From CALKJU01 sp046349355 (GTDB lineage Bacteria > Pseudomonadota > Alphaproteobacteria > Geminicoccales > Geminicoccaceae): a stretch of 64,000 nt of DNA. Under the pieces are notes generated by a model, which had not been told where the DNA came from, searched no databases, and saw only the letters and a program-made list of their open reading frames with translations. The stretch is taken from NCBI GenBank assembly GCA_046349355.1, contig JAXMCM010000015.1, positions 357,242-421,241 of the forward strand, read 5' to 3'. Position numbers and translations under genes: made by a program. Below are positions 1 to 8,336 of the stretch, in pieces; within the stretch, counting starts at the first letter, position 1; each line of letters begins with the position of its first letter.

Positions 1-142
1 GACGGCGGCGGCGAACATGGAAAAGGCCATGACCGAGGCCATGAAGCGCGGCGGCTACTACATCCCCGGCCGCAACGACCTGCCGCCCCAGCACTGGCGC
101 GACCTGACCTACTACGACCGCATGCCGTCGCAGTGGAACTGA
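1..142 (+). CDS. ABC importer substrate-binding protein, C-terminal end only
   Basis: The window opens inside a reading frame (codons start at base 2) that ends at a TGA at 140-142. The 46 visible residues are hydrophilic and rich in Tyr, Arg and Asp, and end in DRMPSQWN. There is no domain to recognise in so short a tail. The call rests on position: it lies directly upstream of two CUT1-type permeases and an ATPase on the same strand, where the periplasmic binding protein of such operons normally sits. The binding specificity cannot be judged. Confidence 0.55.
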   Translation, partial: TAAANMEKAMTEAMKRGGYYIPGRNDLPPQHWRDLTYYDRMPSQWN

Positions 143-149
143 GCTGAGC

Positions 150-207
150 CCGGCCTCCGCGAGGAGGCCGGTCTCCCCCGGGGTCGTCCGCTCCCGCGGC
201 CCCGGGG
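150..207 (+). other. Intercistronic hairpins between binding protein and permease genes
   Basis: Bases 150-158 (CCGGCCTCC) pair perfectly with 163-171 around a GCGA tetraloop. Just downstream two copies of CCCCGGGG (176-183 and 200-207) can pair with each other. No T-run follows, so this is not a classical intrinsic terminator. Hairpins at this place in ABC importer operons often stabilise the upstream binding-protein message and reduce read-through, giving more binding protein than permease; that role is inferred here. Confidence 0.5.
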
Positions 208-250
208 ATGCGACCGGGGAGCCGGCAACCGCCACAGGGAGGGGCAGGCC

Positions 251-1207
251 ATGATCACCGCCGAGACATTGCCGCTCGCGCCGCCGCGCCGCCGCAGCCT
301 GGCCGAGCGGTTCGGGCCGTCGAACCGGGCGCTGTTCCCCTGGATCCTGATGGCGCCGACGCTGATCGTGCTGTTCGGGCTCGGGATCTACCCCTTCCTC
401 TACGCGCTGTGGATCGCCGGGCAGAACGTCATCCTGTCCAAGCCGTTCATCCCGCGCTTCTTCGTCGGGCTGTACCAGTACCAGTCGGTCATCCAGGACC
501 CCGAGTTCTGGCTCGCCTTCCGCAACACGATCTGGTTCACCGTCCAGGCCGTGTTCATCGAGTTCTGGCTCGGCCTCGGCCTCGCCCTGCTGTTCCAGCG
601 GCAGCTGCGCGGCACCTCGGTGATGCAGCTGCTGATCCTGATCCCGATGATCCTGCCGCCGCTCGTGGCGGCGCTGATCTGGCGCTACATGTTCTATCCG
701 GGCGCCGGGCTCGTCACCTACTACTCGTCGGCCATCACGGGCCTGTTCGGCTTCGGCGAGATCGCCTTCCTGTCGGACCCGGCGATCGCCTTCCAGACGC
801 TGATCTTCGTCGACGTCTGGGAGTGGACGCCGTTCATGTTCCTGATGATGGCGGCCGGCCTCGCCTCGATCCCGCGCCAGCCCTACGAGGCCGCCGAGAT
901 CGACGGCGCCGGCGCCTGGCGGGTGTTCTGGACGATCACCATGCCGCTGCTGCGGCCGGCGATCCTCATCGCCGTGGTCATCCGCACGATGGACGCCTTC
1001 CGCACCTACGAGCTCATCGTGATCATGACCCGCGGCGGGCCGGGCAACGCCACGACCACGCTCAACGTCTACCTGACCAAGACCGGGCTCGAGTTCTTCG
1101 ACGCCTCGAAGGCGGCGGCGATCTCGCTGATCATGATGATGATCATCATCGTCATGAGCTTCGTCTTCATCCGCGTCTTCCGCTCGCGCACCGAAGCGGC
1201 CGAGTGA
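251..1207 (+). CDS. ABC sugar/polyol importer permease, MalF/UgpA type
   Basis: A 318-residue inner-membrane protein of the binding-protein-dependent permease family. An N-terminal cytoplasmic stretch precedes a membrane segment at about residues 28-50. The cytoplasmic EAA loop that docks the ATPase is at about 213-232 (EAAEIDGAGAW, then TMPLLRP), and TRGGPGNATTT (260-270) is typical of CUT1 MalF-type subunits. The ATG is preceded by an AGGGAGGGG ribosome site. It is followed after 11 bases by its MalG-type partner, and the two would form the transmembrane channel. The substrate is unknown; a carbohydrate or polyol is likely. Confidence 0.9.
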   Translation: MITAETLPLAPPRRRSLAERFGPSNRALFPWILMAPTLIVLFGLGIYPFLYALWIAGQNVILSKPFIPRFFVGLYQYQSVIQDPEFWLAFRNTIWFTVQAVFIEFWLGLGLALLFQRQLRGTSVMQLLILIPMILPPLVAALIWRYMFYPGAGLVTYYSSAITGLFGFGEIAFLSDPAIAFQTLIFVDVWEWTPFMFLMMAAGLASIPRQPYEAAEIDGAGAWRVFWTITMPLLRPAILIAVVIRTMDAFRTYELIVIMTRGGPGNATTTLNVYLTKTGLEFFDASKAAAISLIMMMIIIVMSFVFIRVFRSRTEAAE

Positions 1208-1218
1208 GGCAGCACGCC

Positions 1219-2076
1219 ATGGCAGCGATCGACACCCGCATCACCTCGCCGGCGGCCCCGCCCGAGCCGCGCAACTGGTGGGCCTACCTCATCATCGTCT
1301 TCGTCTGCGTCCTCAACTTCCTGCCCTACCTCTGGGTGGTGATGACCGGCTTCATGGACAAGGCCGCGGCATCCTCGCCCGAGCCGCAGTGGCTGTTCAC
1401 CCCGACGCTGGAGGCGTTCCGCTACCTGATCGTCGAGAAGGGCATCATGAAGAACTTCATGAACAGCCTGATCGTGGCCGTGGCCTCGACCTTCTTCTCG
1501 GTGACGATCGGCATGTTCTGCGCCTACGCGATCGCCCGCTACGACTTCGCCGGGCGCGACGACGTCAGCTTCTGGGTGCTGACCAACCGGATGATGCCGC
1601 CGGTGGCGATCCTCATCCCGATCTTCGTCACCTTCCAGACGCTCAAGCTGCTCGACACCCTGCCCGGCCTGATCATCCTCTACACGGCCATGCAGCTGCC
1701 CTTCGTGGTGTGGATGCTCACCGGATACTTCCGCGACATTCCCCGCCGCTACGAGGAGTCGGCCATGGTCGATGGCGACACCTGGTTCCAGGCGTTCCGC
1801 AAGGTGACCCTGCCGCTGATGCGGCCGTCGATCACCGCCACCGCGATCTTCGTGATGATCCTGTCGTGGAACGAGTTCGCCTTCGCCACCTTCCTGACCT
1901 CGACCCAGGCCAAGACCATGCCGCCGGCGATCATGGCCTACTCGATCGGCGCCAACGTCGAGTGGAACGTGCTGGGCGCTGCCGTGGTGCTGATCACGGC
2001 CCCGCTGATCCTCTTCGTGCTGGTCATGCAGCGCCACCTGATCAGCGGCCTGAGCCAGGGCGTGGTGCGGCGATGA
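1219..2076 (+). CDS. ABC sugar/polyol importer permease, MalG/UgpE type
   Basis: A 285-residue inner-membrane permease that pairs with the preceding subunit. A membrane segment at about 21-43 is followed by four or five more. The EAA loop is at about 179-200 (EESAMVDGDTWFQAFRKV then TLPLMRP), with the Gly-Asp replaced as is usual in MalG-type subunits. LSWNEFAFA and a C-terminal LISGLSQGVV are typical of the family, whose end contacts the ATPase. The ATG at 1219 was chosen because a longer in-frame reading starts inside the upstream permease gene in another frame and has no family resemblance. Confidence 0.9.
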   Translation: MAAIDTRITSPAAPPEPRNWWAYLIIVFVCVLNFLPYLWVVMTGFMDKAAASSPEPQWLFTPTLEAFRYLIVEKGIMKNFMNSLIVAVASTFFSVTIGMFCAYAIARYDFAGRDDVSFWVLTNRMMPPVAILIPIFVTFQTLKLLDTLPGLIILYTAMQLPFVVWMLTGYFRDIPRRYEESAMVDGDTWFQAFRKVTLPLMRPSITATAIFVMILSWNEFAFATFLTSTQAKTMPPAIMAYSIGANVEWNVLGAAVVLITAPLILFVLVMQRHLISGLSQGVVRR

Positions 2077-2091
2077 GCGGGGAGCGCAGCC

Positions 2092-3228
2092 ATGGCTGAC
2101 CTGCAGATCGCCGGCCTGCAGAAGAGGTTCGGCAGCTTCGCGGCGGTCAACGCCGTCGACATGACCGTCGCCGACGGCGAGTTCGTCTTCCTCCTCGGCC
2201 CTTCGGGCTGCGGCAAGACGACGATGCTGCGGATGATCGCCGGGCTGGAGATGCCGACCGCCGGCCGCATCGAGATCGGCGGGCGCAACGTCACCTTCCT
2301 GCGCCCGCGCCACCGCAACGTCGGCATGGTCTTCCAGGACTACGGCCTCTACCGGCACATGACCGTGTTCGGGAACATCGCCTACCCGCTGCAGGTCCGC
2401 CGGATGGACCGCGGCACCATCGCCGGGAAGGTCGGCGCCGTCGCCCGGACCATGCAGATCGAGGCGGTGCTGCAGCGCAAGCCCGACCAGCTGTCGGCCG
2501 GCCAGCTGCAGCGCGTCGCCATCGCCCGGATGCTGGTCCGGGACGCCGACATCTTCCTGATGGACGAGCCGATGTCGCACCTCGACGCGCAGCTGCGCGG
2601 GCAGATGCGCTCGGAGCTGAAGCACATCCAGAAGTCGATCGGCACGACGACGATCTTCGTCACGCACGACCAGCTCGAGGCGATGACGATGGCCGACCGG
2701 ATCATCGTCATGAAGGACGGCGTCATGCAGCAGTTCGCCAGCCCGCGGGAGATCTTCGAGCGGCCGGCGACCGAGTTCGTGGCGACCTTCGTCGGCGAGC
2801 CGCAGATGAACGTGCTGGACTGCACGCTGCAGGCGGGCGACGGCGGCCCGGTCGCCGACTGCGGCGCCTTCGCCGTGGCGCTCGATCCGACCTGGGCCGG
2901 CGCCAACGGCCTGCGCCCGGGGCAGCGGCTGCGGCTGGGCATCCGCCCCGAGCACATCGCGGTCGGTGCGTCTCCCGGCCCGGCGCTGCCGATCCCGGCC
3001 GAGCTCTACTCGTTCGAGCCGACCGGTGCCGAGAACCTCTACGTGCTGCGCGCCGGGGCCTGCGAGGTGACGACGCGAACCTCGACGACCGAGAGCGCGC
3101 ATCTCGGCAAGAGCGAGGGCACGCAGCTGGCGATGCGCTTCGATCCGTCGTGGCTCTACCTGTTCGATCCCGACAGCGGGCGCACGGTCGCCCAGGCTGC
3201 CGGCAGCCGGGCGGGCGCCCGGCCATGA
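2092..3228 (+). CDS. ABC importer ATP-binding protein, UgpC/MsmK type
   Basis: A 378-residue ATPase that powers the two upstream permeases. Walker A GPSGCGKT is at 36-43, the Q-loop is in GMVFQDYGLY, Walker B is FLMDEPMSHLD and the switch histidine lies in VTHDQLEAM. The signature reads LSAGQLQR rather than LSGGQ, a mild change. A C-terminal regulatory (TOBE/MalK-like) domain follows from about residue 235, with the RLGIRPEHI motif. It overlaps the next gene through ATGA, so the two are probably translationally coupled. Confidence 0.92.
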   Translation: MADLQIAGLQKRFGSFAAVNAVDMTVADGEFVFLLGPSGCGKTTMLRMIAGLEMPTAGRIEIGGRNVTFLRPRHRNVGMVFQDYGLYRHMTVFGNIAYPLQVRRMDRGTIAGKVGAVARTMQIEAVLQRKPDQLSAGQLQRVAIARMLVRDADIFLMDEPMSHLDAQLRGQMRSELKHIQKSIGTTTIFVTHDQLEAMTMADRIIVMKDGVMQQFASPREIFERPATEFVATFVGEPQMNVLDCTLQAGDGGPVADCGAFAVALDPTWAGANGLRPGQRLRLGIRPEHIAVGASPGPALPIPAELYSFEPTGAENLYVLRAGACEVTTRTSTTESAHLGKSEGTQLAMRFDPSWLYLFDPDSGRTVAQAAGSRAGARP

Positions 3229-3467
3229 GGAACACCATCGTCCTGCTGGTGATCCTGGCCTTCCTGCTGGGCTCCTGCACGGCCATGGCGGGCAACCTCG
3301 ACCACTGGCCGGCCATGCTGGTGGCCGTGGTGCTGATCATCGGCCTCAAGCTCTGGAACGACCGCGCCCGGGTGCTGGGCTTCCCGATGGAGTTCCTGCT
3401 CTTCGCAACCGTGATCATGATCGTCTCGAACCTGACGCGGCTCTACGTCGTGCCGCTGCCGTTCTGA
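3225..3467 (+). CDS. Small three-helix membrane protein in the ABC operon
   Basis: An 80-residue hydrophobic protein with three likely membrane segments (about 3-22, 28-44 and 55-74). Its ATG overlaps the ATPase stop codon, so it is translated with the transporter. I do not recognise the family. It resembles, in size, topology and position, the DUF2160 protein (glpU position) of the glycerol importer later in this window, but I see no convincing sequence match. An accessory role in the transporter is inferred from position only. Confidence 0.7.
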   Translation: MRNTIVLLVILAFLLGSCTAMAGNLDHWPAMLVAVVLIIGLKLWNDRARVLGFPMEFLLFATVIMIVSNLTRLYVVPLPF

Positions 3468-3470
3468 GCG

Positions 3471-4427
3471 ATGTCCGTTCCTGCGCTGCGTATCGCCGGG
3501 CTGACCAAGAGCTTTCGCGGCCGGCGGGTGGTGGACGGCGTCGAGATGACGGTCGAGCCCGGCCGGATCGTCGGCTTCCTCGGACCGAACGGGGCCGGCA
3601 AGACCAGCGTGCTGACCATGGTCATGGGGCTGCTCGCCCCCGACGCCGGCGAGATCGCGCTGTTCGGCGAGACGGGGGCGGCCCGGGCGCGGGCGGTGCG
3701 CCGCCGCGTCGGCTACCTGCAGGAGAAGCCCCGCCTCTATCCCGAGATGTCGGCCCGCGGCTACCTCGCCCTGTTCGCCAGGCTCTACGGGGTCGCGGCA
3801 CCGGCCGCCCGCGTCGACGCCGTCCTCGACCGCGTCGGGCTCGCGGCCGCCGCCGACCGCCGGCTCGGCACCTTCTCGCGCGGCATGCAGCAGCGCGCCT
3901 GCCTTGCCCGGGTGATGCTGCACGCGCCCGACTTCCTGATCCTCGACGAGCCGACGCTCGGGCTCGATCCGCGCGGCGTCGCCGACATGCGCGACATCTT
4001 CCGGGGGATGCGCGCCGAGGGCACGACCATCCTGTTCTCGTCGCACCAGCTGGCCGAGATCGAGCGGGTCTGCGACTCGGTGGTCTTCCTGTCGCGCGGC
4101 CGGGTCATCGCCGCCGGCTGCCCGGCGGACCTGCTGCCCAGGCCCGAGACGGCCGGGATGCTGTCGGTCGAGCTCGACGAGCCGGTCGGCCCGGCCCTGC
4201 CTCGCCTGCGCGCCCTGCCCGACATTGCCGAGGTGCGCGAGACCGGCGCGCATCAGGTCGACCTGCTGCTGGCGCCCGGTGCCGCGGAGACCCGCACCCG
4301 GCGCGCCGAGGTGGCGCGGGCCCTGTTCGCGGCCCGGCTCACGCCCTTGTCGGTGCGCCAGGCCCAGCCCTCGCTGGAAGACCTGTTCCTCGCCCTGTCA
4401 GGGCCCCGTCCCGTCACTGGAGATTGA
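3471..4427 (+). CDS. ABC exporter ATP-binding protein (ABC-2 type)
   Basis: A 318-residue ATPase of the CcmA/NatA-like branch. Walker A GPNGAGKT is at 38-45, the signature is FSRGMQQR, Walker B is FLILDEPTLGLDP and the switch histidine is in FSSHQLAEIE. The GLDPRG and SSHQL motifs separate it from the importer ATPases in this window. A C-terminal region of about 100 residues ends in QPSLEDLFLAL, usual for ATPases serving ABC-2 membrane subunits. The membrane partner is probably the gene at 5220-6050; a dehydrogenase gene lies between them. Confidence 0.88.
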   Translation: MSVPALRIAGLTKSFRGRRVVDGVEMTVEPGRIVGFLGPNGAGKTSVLTMVMGLLAPDAGEIALFGETGAARARAVRRRVGYLQEKPRLYPEMSARGYLALFARLYGVAAPAARVDAVLDRVGLAAAADRRLGTFSRGMQQRACLARVMLHAPDFLILDEPTLGLDPRGVADMRDIFRGMRAEGTTILFSSHQLAEIERVCDSVVFLSRGRVIAAGCPADLLPRPETAGMLSVELDEPVGPALPRLRALPDIAEVRETGAHQVDLLLAPGAAETRTRRAEVARALFAARLTPLSVRQAQPSLEDLFLALSGPRPVTGD

Positions 4428-4431
4428 TGCC

Positions 4432-5220
4432 ATGGACCTCGGCTATCCCGGCAAGCGCTGCCTCGTCACCGCCTCGACCGGCGGGCTCGGCTTCGCCATC
4501 GCGCAGGCCATGGCGGCCGAGGGCGCCACGGTGGTGGTCAACGGCCGCTCGGCCCGGAACGTGCGCGAGGCCGCCGCCCGCATCGCCGCGGCCGTGCCCG
4601 GCGCCAGGCTCGAAGAGGCCGTGGGCAACAGCGGCACCGCCGAGGGCTGCGCCGAGCTGATCAGCGCCTGCCCCGAGGTCGACGTGCTCGTGGTCAACCT
4701 CGGCATCTACGAGGCCATGGACGTCTACACCGCCGGCGACGACCGCTGGTACGAGCTGATCGAGGTCAACGTGATGTCGGGCGTCCGCCTCGCCCGGCAC
4801 TACCTGCCGGGGATGCTCAAGCGCAACGCCGGGCGGGTGATCTTCATGGCCTCGGAGAGCGGCATCAATCCGGCCCCCGAGATGCCGGCCTACTCGGCGA
4901 CCAAGACCATGCAGCTGGGCCTCGCCCGCAACCTCGCCGAGACCACCAAGGGAACCAACGTCACCGTCAACGCCGTCCTGCCCGGGCCTTGCGCCACCGA
5001 GGGCGTCGCGACCCTGATCGCCGGGCTCTATCCTGGCGTGCCGACCGCCGAGGCGCAGCGCCGCTTCGTCGCCGAGAACCGGCCGACCTCGCTGATCCAG
5101 CGCCTGTCGCGGCCCGAGGAGGTGGCGGACTTCGTGACCTTCCTGGGCTCGGCGCGCACCGGCATCGTCAACGGTGCCGCCCTGCGCATCGACGGCGGGC
5201 TGATCCGCACGGTCTGCTGA
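4432..5220 (+). CDS. Short-chain dehydrogenase/reductase (SDR)
   Basis: A 262-residue NAD(P)-dependent oxidoreductase of the classical SDR fold. The nucleotide-binding glycine motif is TASTGGLG at 13-20, and the catalytic set is Asn113, Ser141, Tyr154 and Lys158 (YSATK). The C-terminal end RTGIVNGAALRIDGG is typical of 3-oxoacyl-ACP-reductase-like members. The ATG at 4432 follows the upstream stop by four bases and the stop overlaps the next ATG as TGATG, so it sits inside the exporter operon. The substrate is unknown. Confidence 0.88.
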   Translation: MDLGYPGKRCLVTASTGGLGFAIAQAMAAEGATVVVNGRSARNVREAAARIAAAVPGARLEEAVGNSGTAEGCAELISACPEVDVLVVNLGIYEAMDVYTAGDDRWYELIEVNVMSGVRLARHYLPGMLKRNAGRVIFMASESGINPAPEMPAYSATKTMQLGLARNLAETTKGTNVTVNAVLPGPCATEGVATLIAGLYPGVPTAEAQRRFVAENRPTSLIQRLSRPEEVADFVTFLGSARTGIVNGAALRIDGGLIRTVC

Positions 5221-6050
5221 TGCCGCCGTCGCCGCCCGGAACCATGGCCGTCGCCGCGATCCTCGCCGGGCGCGAGGCCAGGGCGCGGCTGACCTCGCCG
5301 TGGTTCTGGGCGGTGGCCTCGGCCGTCTGCCTGCTCGCCTGGCTCTACGGTGCCGGGTTCGTCGCCGCCTTCGCGACGGAATCGGTGCTGGTCACCACCG
5401 ACCCGCTGATGGCGCTGAACATCCTCGTGGTGGCCTTCCTCGGCCTGGTGCTGGGCCTGCGCCTCGCCGCCTCGATGGCCTGGGAGCGCGAGCACCGGAC
5501 GCTCGAGGTGCTGCTCGTCGGGCCGGCCGGCTGGATCGCCATCGTCGCTGCCAAGTTCCTGGCCGAGCTCGCCGTCCTGGTGCTCCTCGTCGCCCTCTAC
5601 GCGGCCTACCTGCTGGCGGCCCAGCCGCTGGGGGCCGGCGTGATCGGTGCTGGCGAGCTGGCCGGCCTCGGCGCCATGCCGCTGTTCGCGCTGCCGGTGA
5701 TGGCGCTGGGCCTGCTGATCGGCGCCGGCCTCGCCACGGTGCGCGCCGCCGTGGTCGCGTTCCTCGTCCTCGTCGGCGTGCTGGCGGCCTTCGAGATCGC
5801 CCGCGGGCTGCTGGCCGCCCAGCCGGTCGAGCAGATGAGCCTGACCGGCCTCTACCTGCGCCATGCGCTGGATGTCGCGGCCCCGGCGGTGCACCTCGTC
5901 TCGGCCGCGGGCCAGCTCGCCCGCCCGGTCGAGGCGCTGCTGGCGCAGGCACCGCTGCACGCCGCCGAGAGCGCCGCGGCGCTGGCGCTGACCCTGGTCA
6001 CGCTGGCCGCCGCCATGGCCGTCGGCCGGGCACGCGGAGCGCTGGCATGA
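5220..6050 (+). CDS. ABC-2 type transporter membrane protein
   Basis: A 276-residue integral membrane protein with about six hydrophobic segments. An amphipathic N-terminal stretch (LAGREARARLTSPWFW) leads into the first. The segment REHRTLEVLL near residues 91-100 is the cytoplasmic loop seen in NosY/ABC-2 permeases, where it docks the ATPase. It is coupled to the genes on both sides (TGATG start, ATGA end). It is the only membrane subunit here that fits the ATPase at 3471-4427. Confidence 0.8.
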   Translation: MPPSPPGTMAVAAILAGREARARLTSPWFWAVASAVCLLAWLYGAGFVAAFATESVLVTTDPLMALNILVVAFLGLVLGLRLAASMAWEREHRTLEVLLVGPAGWIAIVAAKFLAELAVLVLLVALYAAYLLAAQPLGAGVIGAGELAGLGAMPLFALPVMALGLLIGAGLATVRAAVVAFLVLVGVLAAFEIARGLLAAQPVEQMSLTGLYLRHALDVAAPAVHLVSAAGQLARPVEALLAQAPLHAAESAAALALTLVTLAAAMAVGRARGALA

Positions 6051-7301
6051 TCCGCCTGCTGCTGGCGCTGCTGCTCCTCGCCACCCCGGCCTGGGCACTC
6101 GACCCCGAGCGCCACGAGGCGGTGGTGATCAGCGCCCGGGTCTGGGACGGCTACCAGTACAAGGAGACCTTCCTGCCGTCGACGGCGCCGGTGCTGACGC
6201 TGATGGCCGGCCAGGACAGCGCCATCGCCTTCGTCCGCACCCAGGAATACTACTGGCCACTGTCGCGGCAGGTGTATGTCGACTTCGAGCGGCAGCGCGA
6301 GCCGCTGGCCGGCGTCCTGCGCATCGAGCAGGCCGGCAGGGTCGTCGCCGAGGTGGCGGAGGCGCCCTACGCGATCCTCTACCCGCAGGGTGCGGTCAAC
6401 GGCGACGGCAGCCTGCTGTGGGGCGACGCGGCGCTGGCGGGCTTCGCCGCCTACGAGCAGGGCGAGCGCGACTTCAACCGGCGCTTCGTCGAGGCGCAGC
6501 GGGCGCAGACCGCCTACGAGCAGGCGCTGCTGGCCGCCGCCCGGGCGCAGGACCGCCGCGCCATCGCGCCGCCGCCGCCGCTGCCCGAGCCGAGCCTGCG
6601 GCTGGTCACGCGCCCGGCCCCGGCGTTCCGCGTCGGGCTGGAGCCTGGCGACTACCGGATCGTGCTGCTGCAGGACGGCCGCGAGGTCGCGGAGACGCGC
6701 CGGCAGCTGCGGGTCGTCGCCCCGGCCGGGCGGACCGGCCTGGTCGCCGACGTCATCCCCGAGGAGCGCTGGACGCGGCCGCTCGCCGCCAACAGCGAGG
6801 CCGCCCGGATCTACGCCCGGGCCGGCAGCACCTTCTACCTGACGCTGGCCGAGGCGACGCGGTTCGACGAGCCGGACTACCTGGCGATCGTCTCGCCGCA
6901 GGCTCCCGCGGTCGCCGGCCGCGACCTGTGGGTGCGCCGCCGGCCCGAGGAAGCGGCGACGCTGCAGGTCGTGAGCCGGCGCCGGCACGACCGACGAGAC
7001 GGCCGTGCCCCTCAAGGTCGAGCAGACCAGCGCCACGGGGTTCGGCTACATCGTGCGCGCGGCCAAGCCGGGTGAGCCGGCGGACCTCCGGGCCTACACG
7101 ATCGAGGTGCCGTCCGACGCCGGCGCGCGACTGGCGCTGGCGATCCCGCAGGACGCGTTCCGGCGCGATGTCGTCGCCGTCGGGCCGCGCAACGCGCCCC
7201 TCGCCTTCCTCCTGGCGCTGCTGCCGGCGCTGCTTGGCGCCGCCCTGGTCCTCGCCCGGATCGCCGCCCGGCGCCGGGAGAGCGCCGAGCCGGCCGGCTG
7301 A
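6047..7301 (+). pseudogene. Secreted, C-terminally anchored protein of the ABC-2 cassette, interrupted by a frameshift
   Basis: Read without a break the frame stops at 7075, but from about 6977 it becomes an implausible RRRHDRRDG run. Moving forward one base there (Ser codon at 6974-6976, skip base 6977, resume at 6978) gives a sensible continuation, AGATTDETAVPLKVEQTS, to a stop at 7299-7301. The joined product would be about 417 residues: a signal peptide (MIRLLLALLLLATPAWA), a periplasmic region without a domain I recognise, and a C-terminal membrane helix with an RRR stop-transfer. It starts inside the stop of the ABC-2 subunit. A real mutation, a sequencing error and programmed +1 frameshifting are all possible. 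Confidence 0.7.
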
Positions 7302-7326
7302 AGCGTCGCCCCACCGGCCGGGTCCG

Positions 7327-8241
7327 TCAGCGGGCCGCGATGGGCCCGTAGTGCTGCGGCTGGCGGTGGTCGGCGAAGTTGAACATGTGCCGGCGCAGGT
7401 CCTGGCAGAGGTCGAGGTCGACGGAGGCGGTGATGACCTCGTCGTCGAGCGTCGCCGACAGCGCCACGATCTCGCCGGTCGGCGCGATGATGCAGCTCTG
7501 GCCGAGTTGCATGACCCCCTCCTCGAGCCCGGCCTTGGCCGCGGCGGCGACCCAGCAGCCGTTCTGGTAGGCGCCGGCCTGGCAGCTCAGCAGGTGATGG
7601 AAGGCGGTGAGGTGGTCATGCTGCGGCACGACGGGGTTATGGGTCGGCGTGTTGAAGCCGAGGCAGACCAGCTCGACCCCGGCGAGGCCCATCACCCGCC
7701 AGGTCTCGGGCCAGCGCCGGTCGTTGCAGATGCACATGCCGACCCTGCCACCGGCCATGTCGAACACCGGAAAGCCGAGGTCGCCGGGCTCGAAGTAGCG
7801 CTTCTCGAGGTTCTGGAACGGCCGCCACGGCTCGGGGTCGCGATGCCCCGGCAGGTGAACCTTGCGGTACTTGCCGACGATGGTCCCGCCGGCATCGACC
7901 AGGATCGAGGTGTTGAAGCGGCGCTTGCGACCCGCCTCCATGGCCAGCTCGGCATAGCCCAGGCAGAACGCCATCCCGGCGGCCCGGGCCGCCTCGAACA
8001 GCGGCTGGGTCGCCGCGTTCGGCATCGCCGTCTCGTACCAGGCATCGAGCTCGGCCTCGTCGTCGATCGCCCAGTGCGGGAAGAACGCGGTCAGCGCCGC
8101 CTCGGGAAATACGACCATCGCCGCACCCCGCCCCTTCGCCTCGTGCAGCATGGCGATGAGCCGCGCCACCGCCCGGGCACGACTTTCGCTGCGCGCGATC
8201 GGGCCCAGCTGGGCCACGGCGAGACCTAGCCTGCGGGTCAT
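7327..8241 (-). CDS. N-carbamoyl-D-amino acid hydrolase
   Basis: A 304-residue nitrilase-superfamily amidase expected to hydrolyse N-carbamoyl-D-amino acids to D-amino acid, CO2 and ammonia. It is close to the well-known Agrobacterium enzyme along its whole length, with the same length and the same triad positions: Glu47 (VVFPEAALT), Lys127 (GKYRKVHLPGH) and Cys172 (CICNDRRWPETW). The ATG at 8241 is chosen over a GTG at 8247 because AGGAGG (8248-8253) abuts the GTG and sits five bases before the ATG. No hydantoinase or racemase gene is nearby, so its partner enzymes must lie elsewhere. Confidence 0.93.
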   Translation of the reverse strand: MTRRLGLAVAQLGPIARSESRARAVARLIAMLHEAKGRGAAMVVFPEAALTAFFPHWAIDDEAELDAWYETAMPNAATQPLFEAARAAGMAFCLGYAELAMEAGRKRRFNTSILVDAGGTIVGKYRKVHLPGHRDPEPWRPFQNLEKRYFEPGDLGFPVFDMAGGRVGMCICNDRRWPETWRVMGLAGVELVCLGFNTPTHNPVVPQHDHLTAFHHLLSCQAGAYQNGCWVAAAAKAGLEEGVMQLGQSCIIAPTGEIVALSATLDDEVITASVDLDLCQDLRRHMFNFADHRQPQHYGPIAAR

Positions 8242-8336
8242 TCGCACCTCCTGCGTGCACGGGGCTGCCGGCGTGGGCGCAGGCTAGCACCAACGGGGCC
8301 GATTGGCCCGCACGGGTCCCGGCGGCGGCAGCCCGC

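Noticed and set aside
1069..3102. Very long open frame on the minus strand opposite the first importer
   Set aside because: The product is Arg/Asp/His/Gln-rich with no hydrophobic segments or family motif; it is the mirror of well-recognised permease and ATPase genes in high-GC DNA.
7293..7320. CCGGCCGG repeats between the ABC-2 cassette and the amidase gene as a convergent terminator
   Set aside because: Short self-complementary GC words are common here and no T-run follows.
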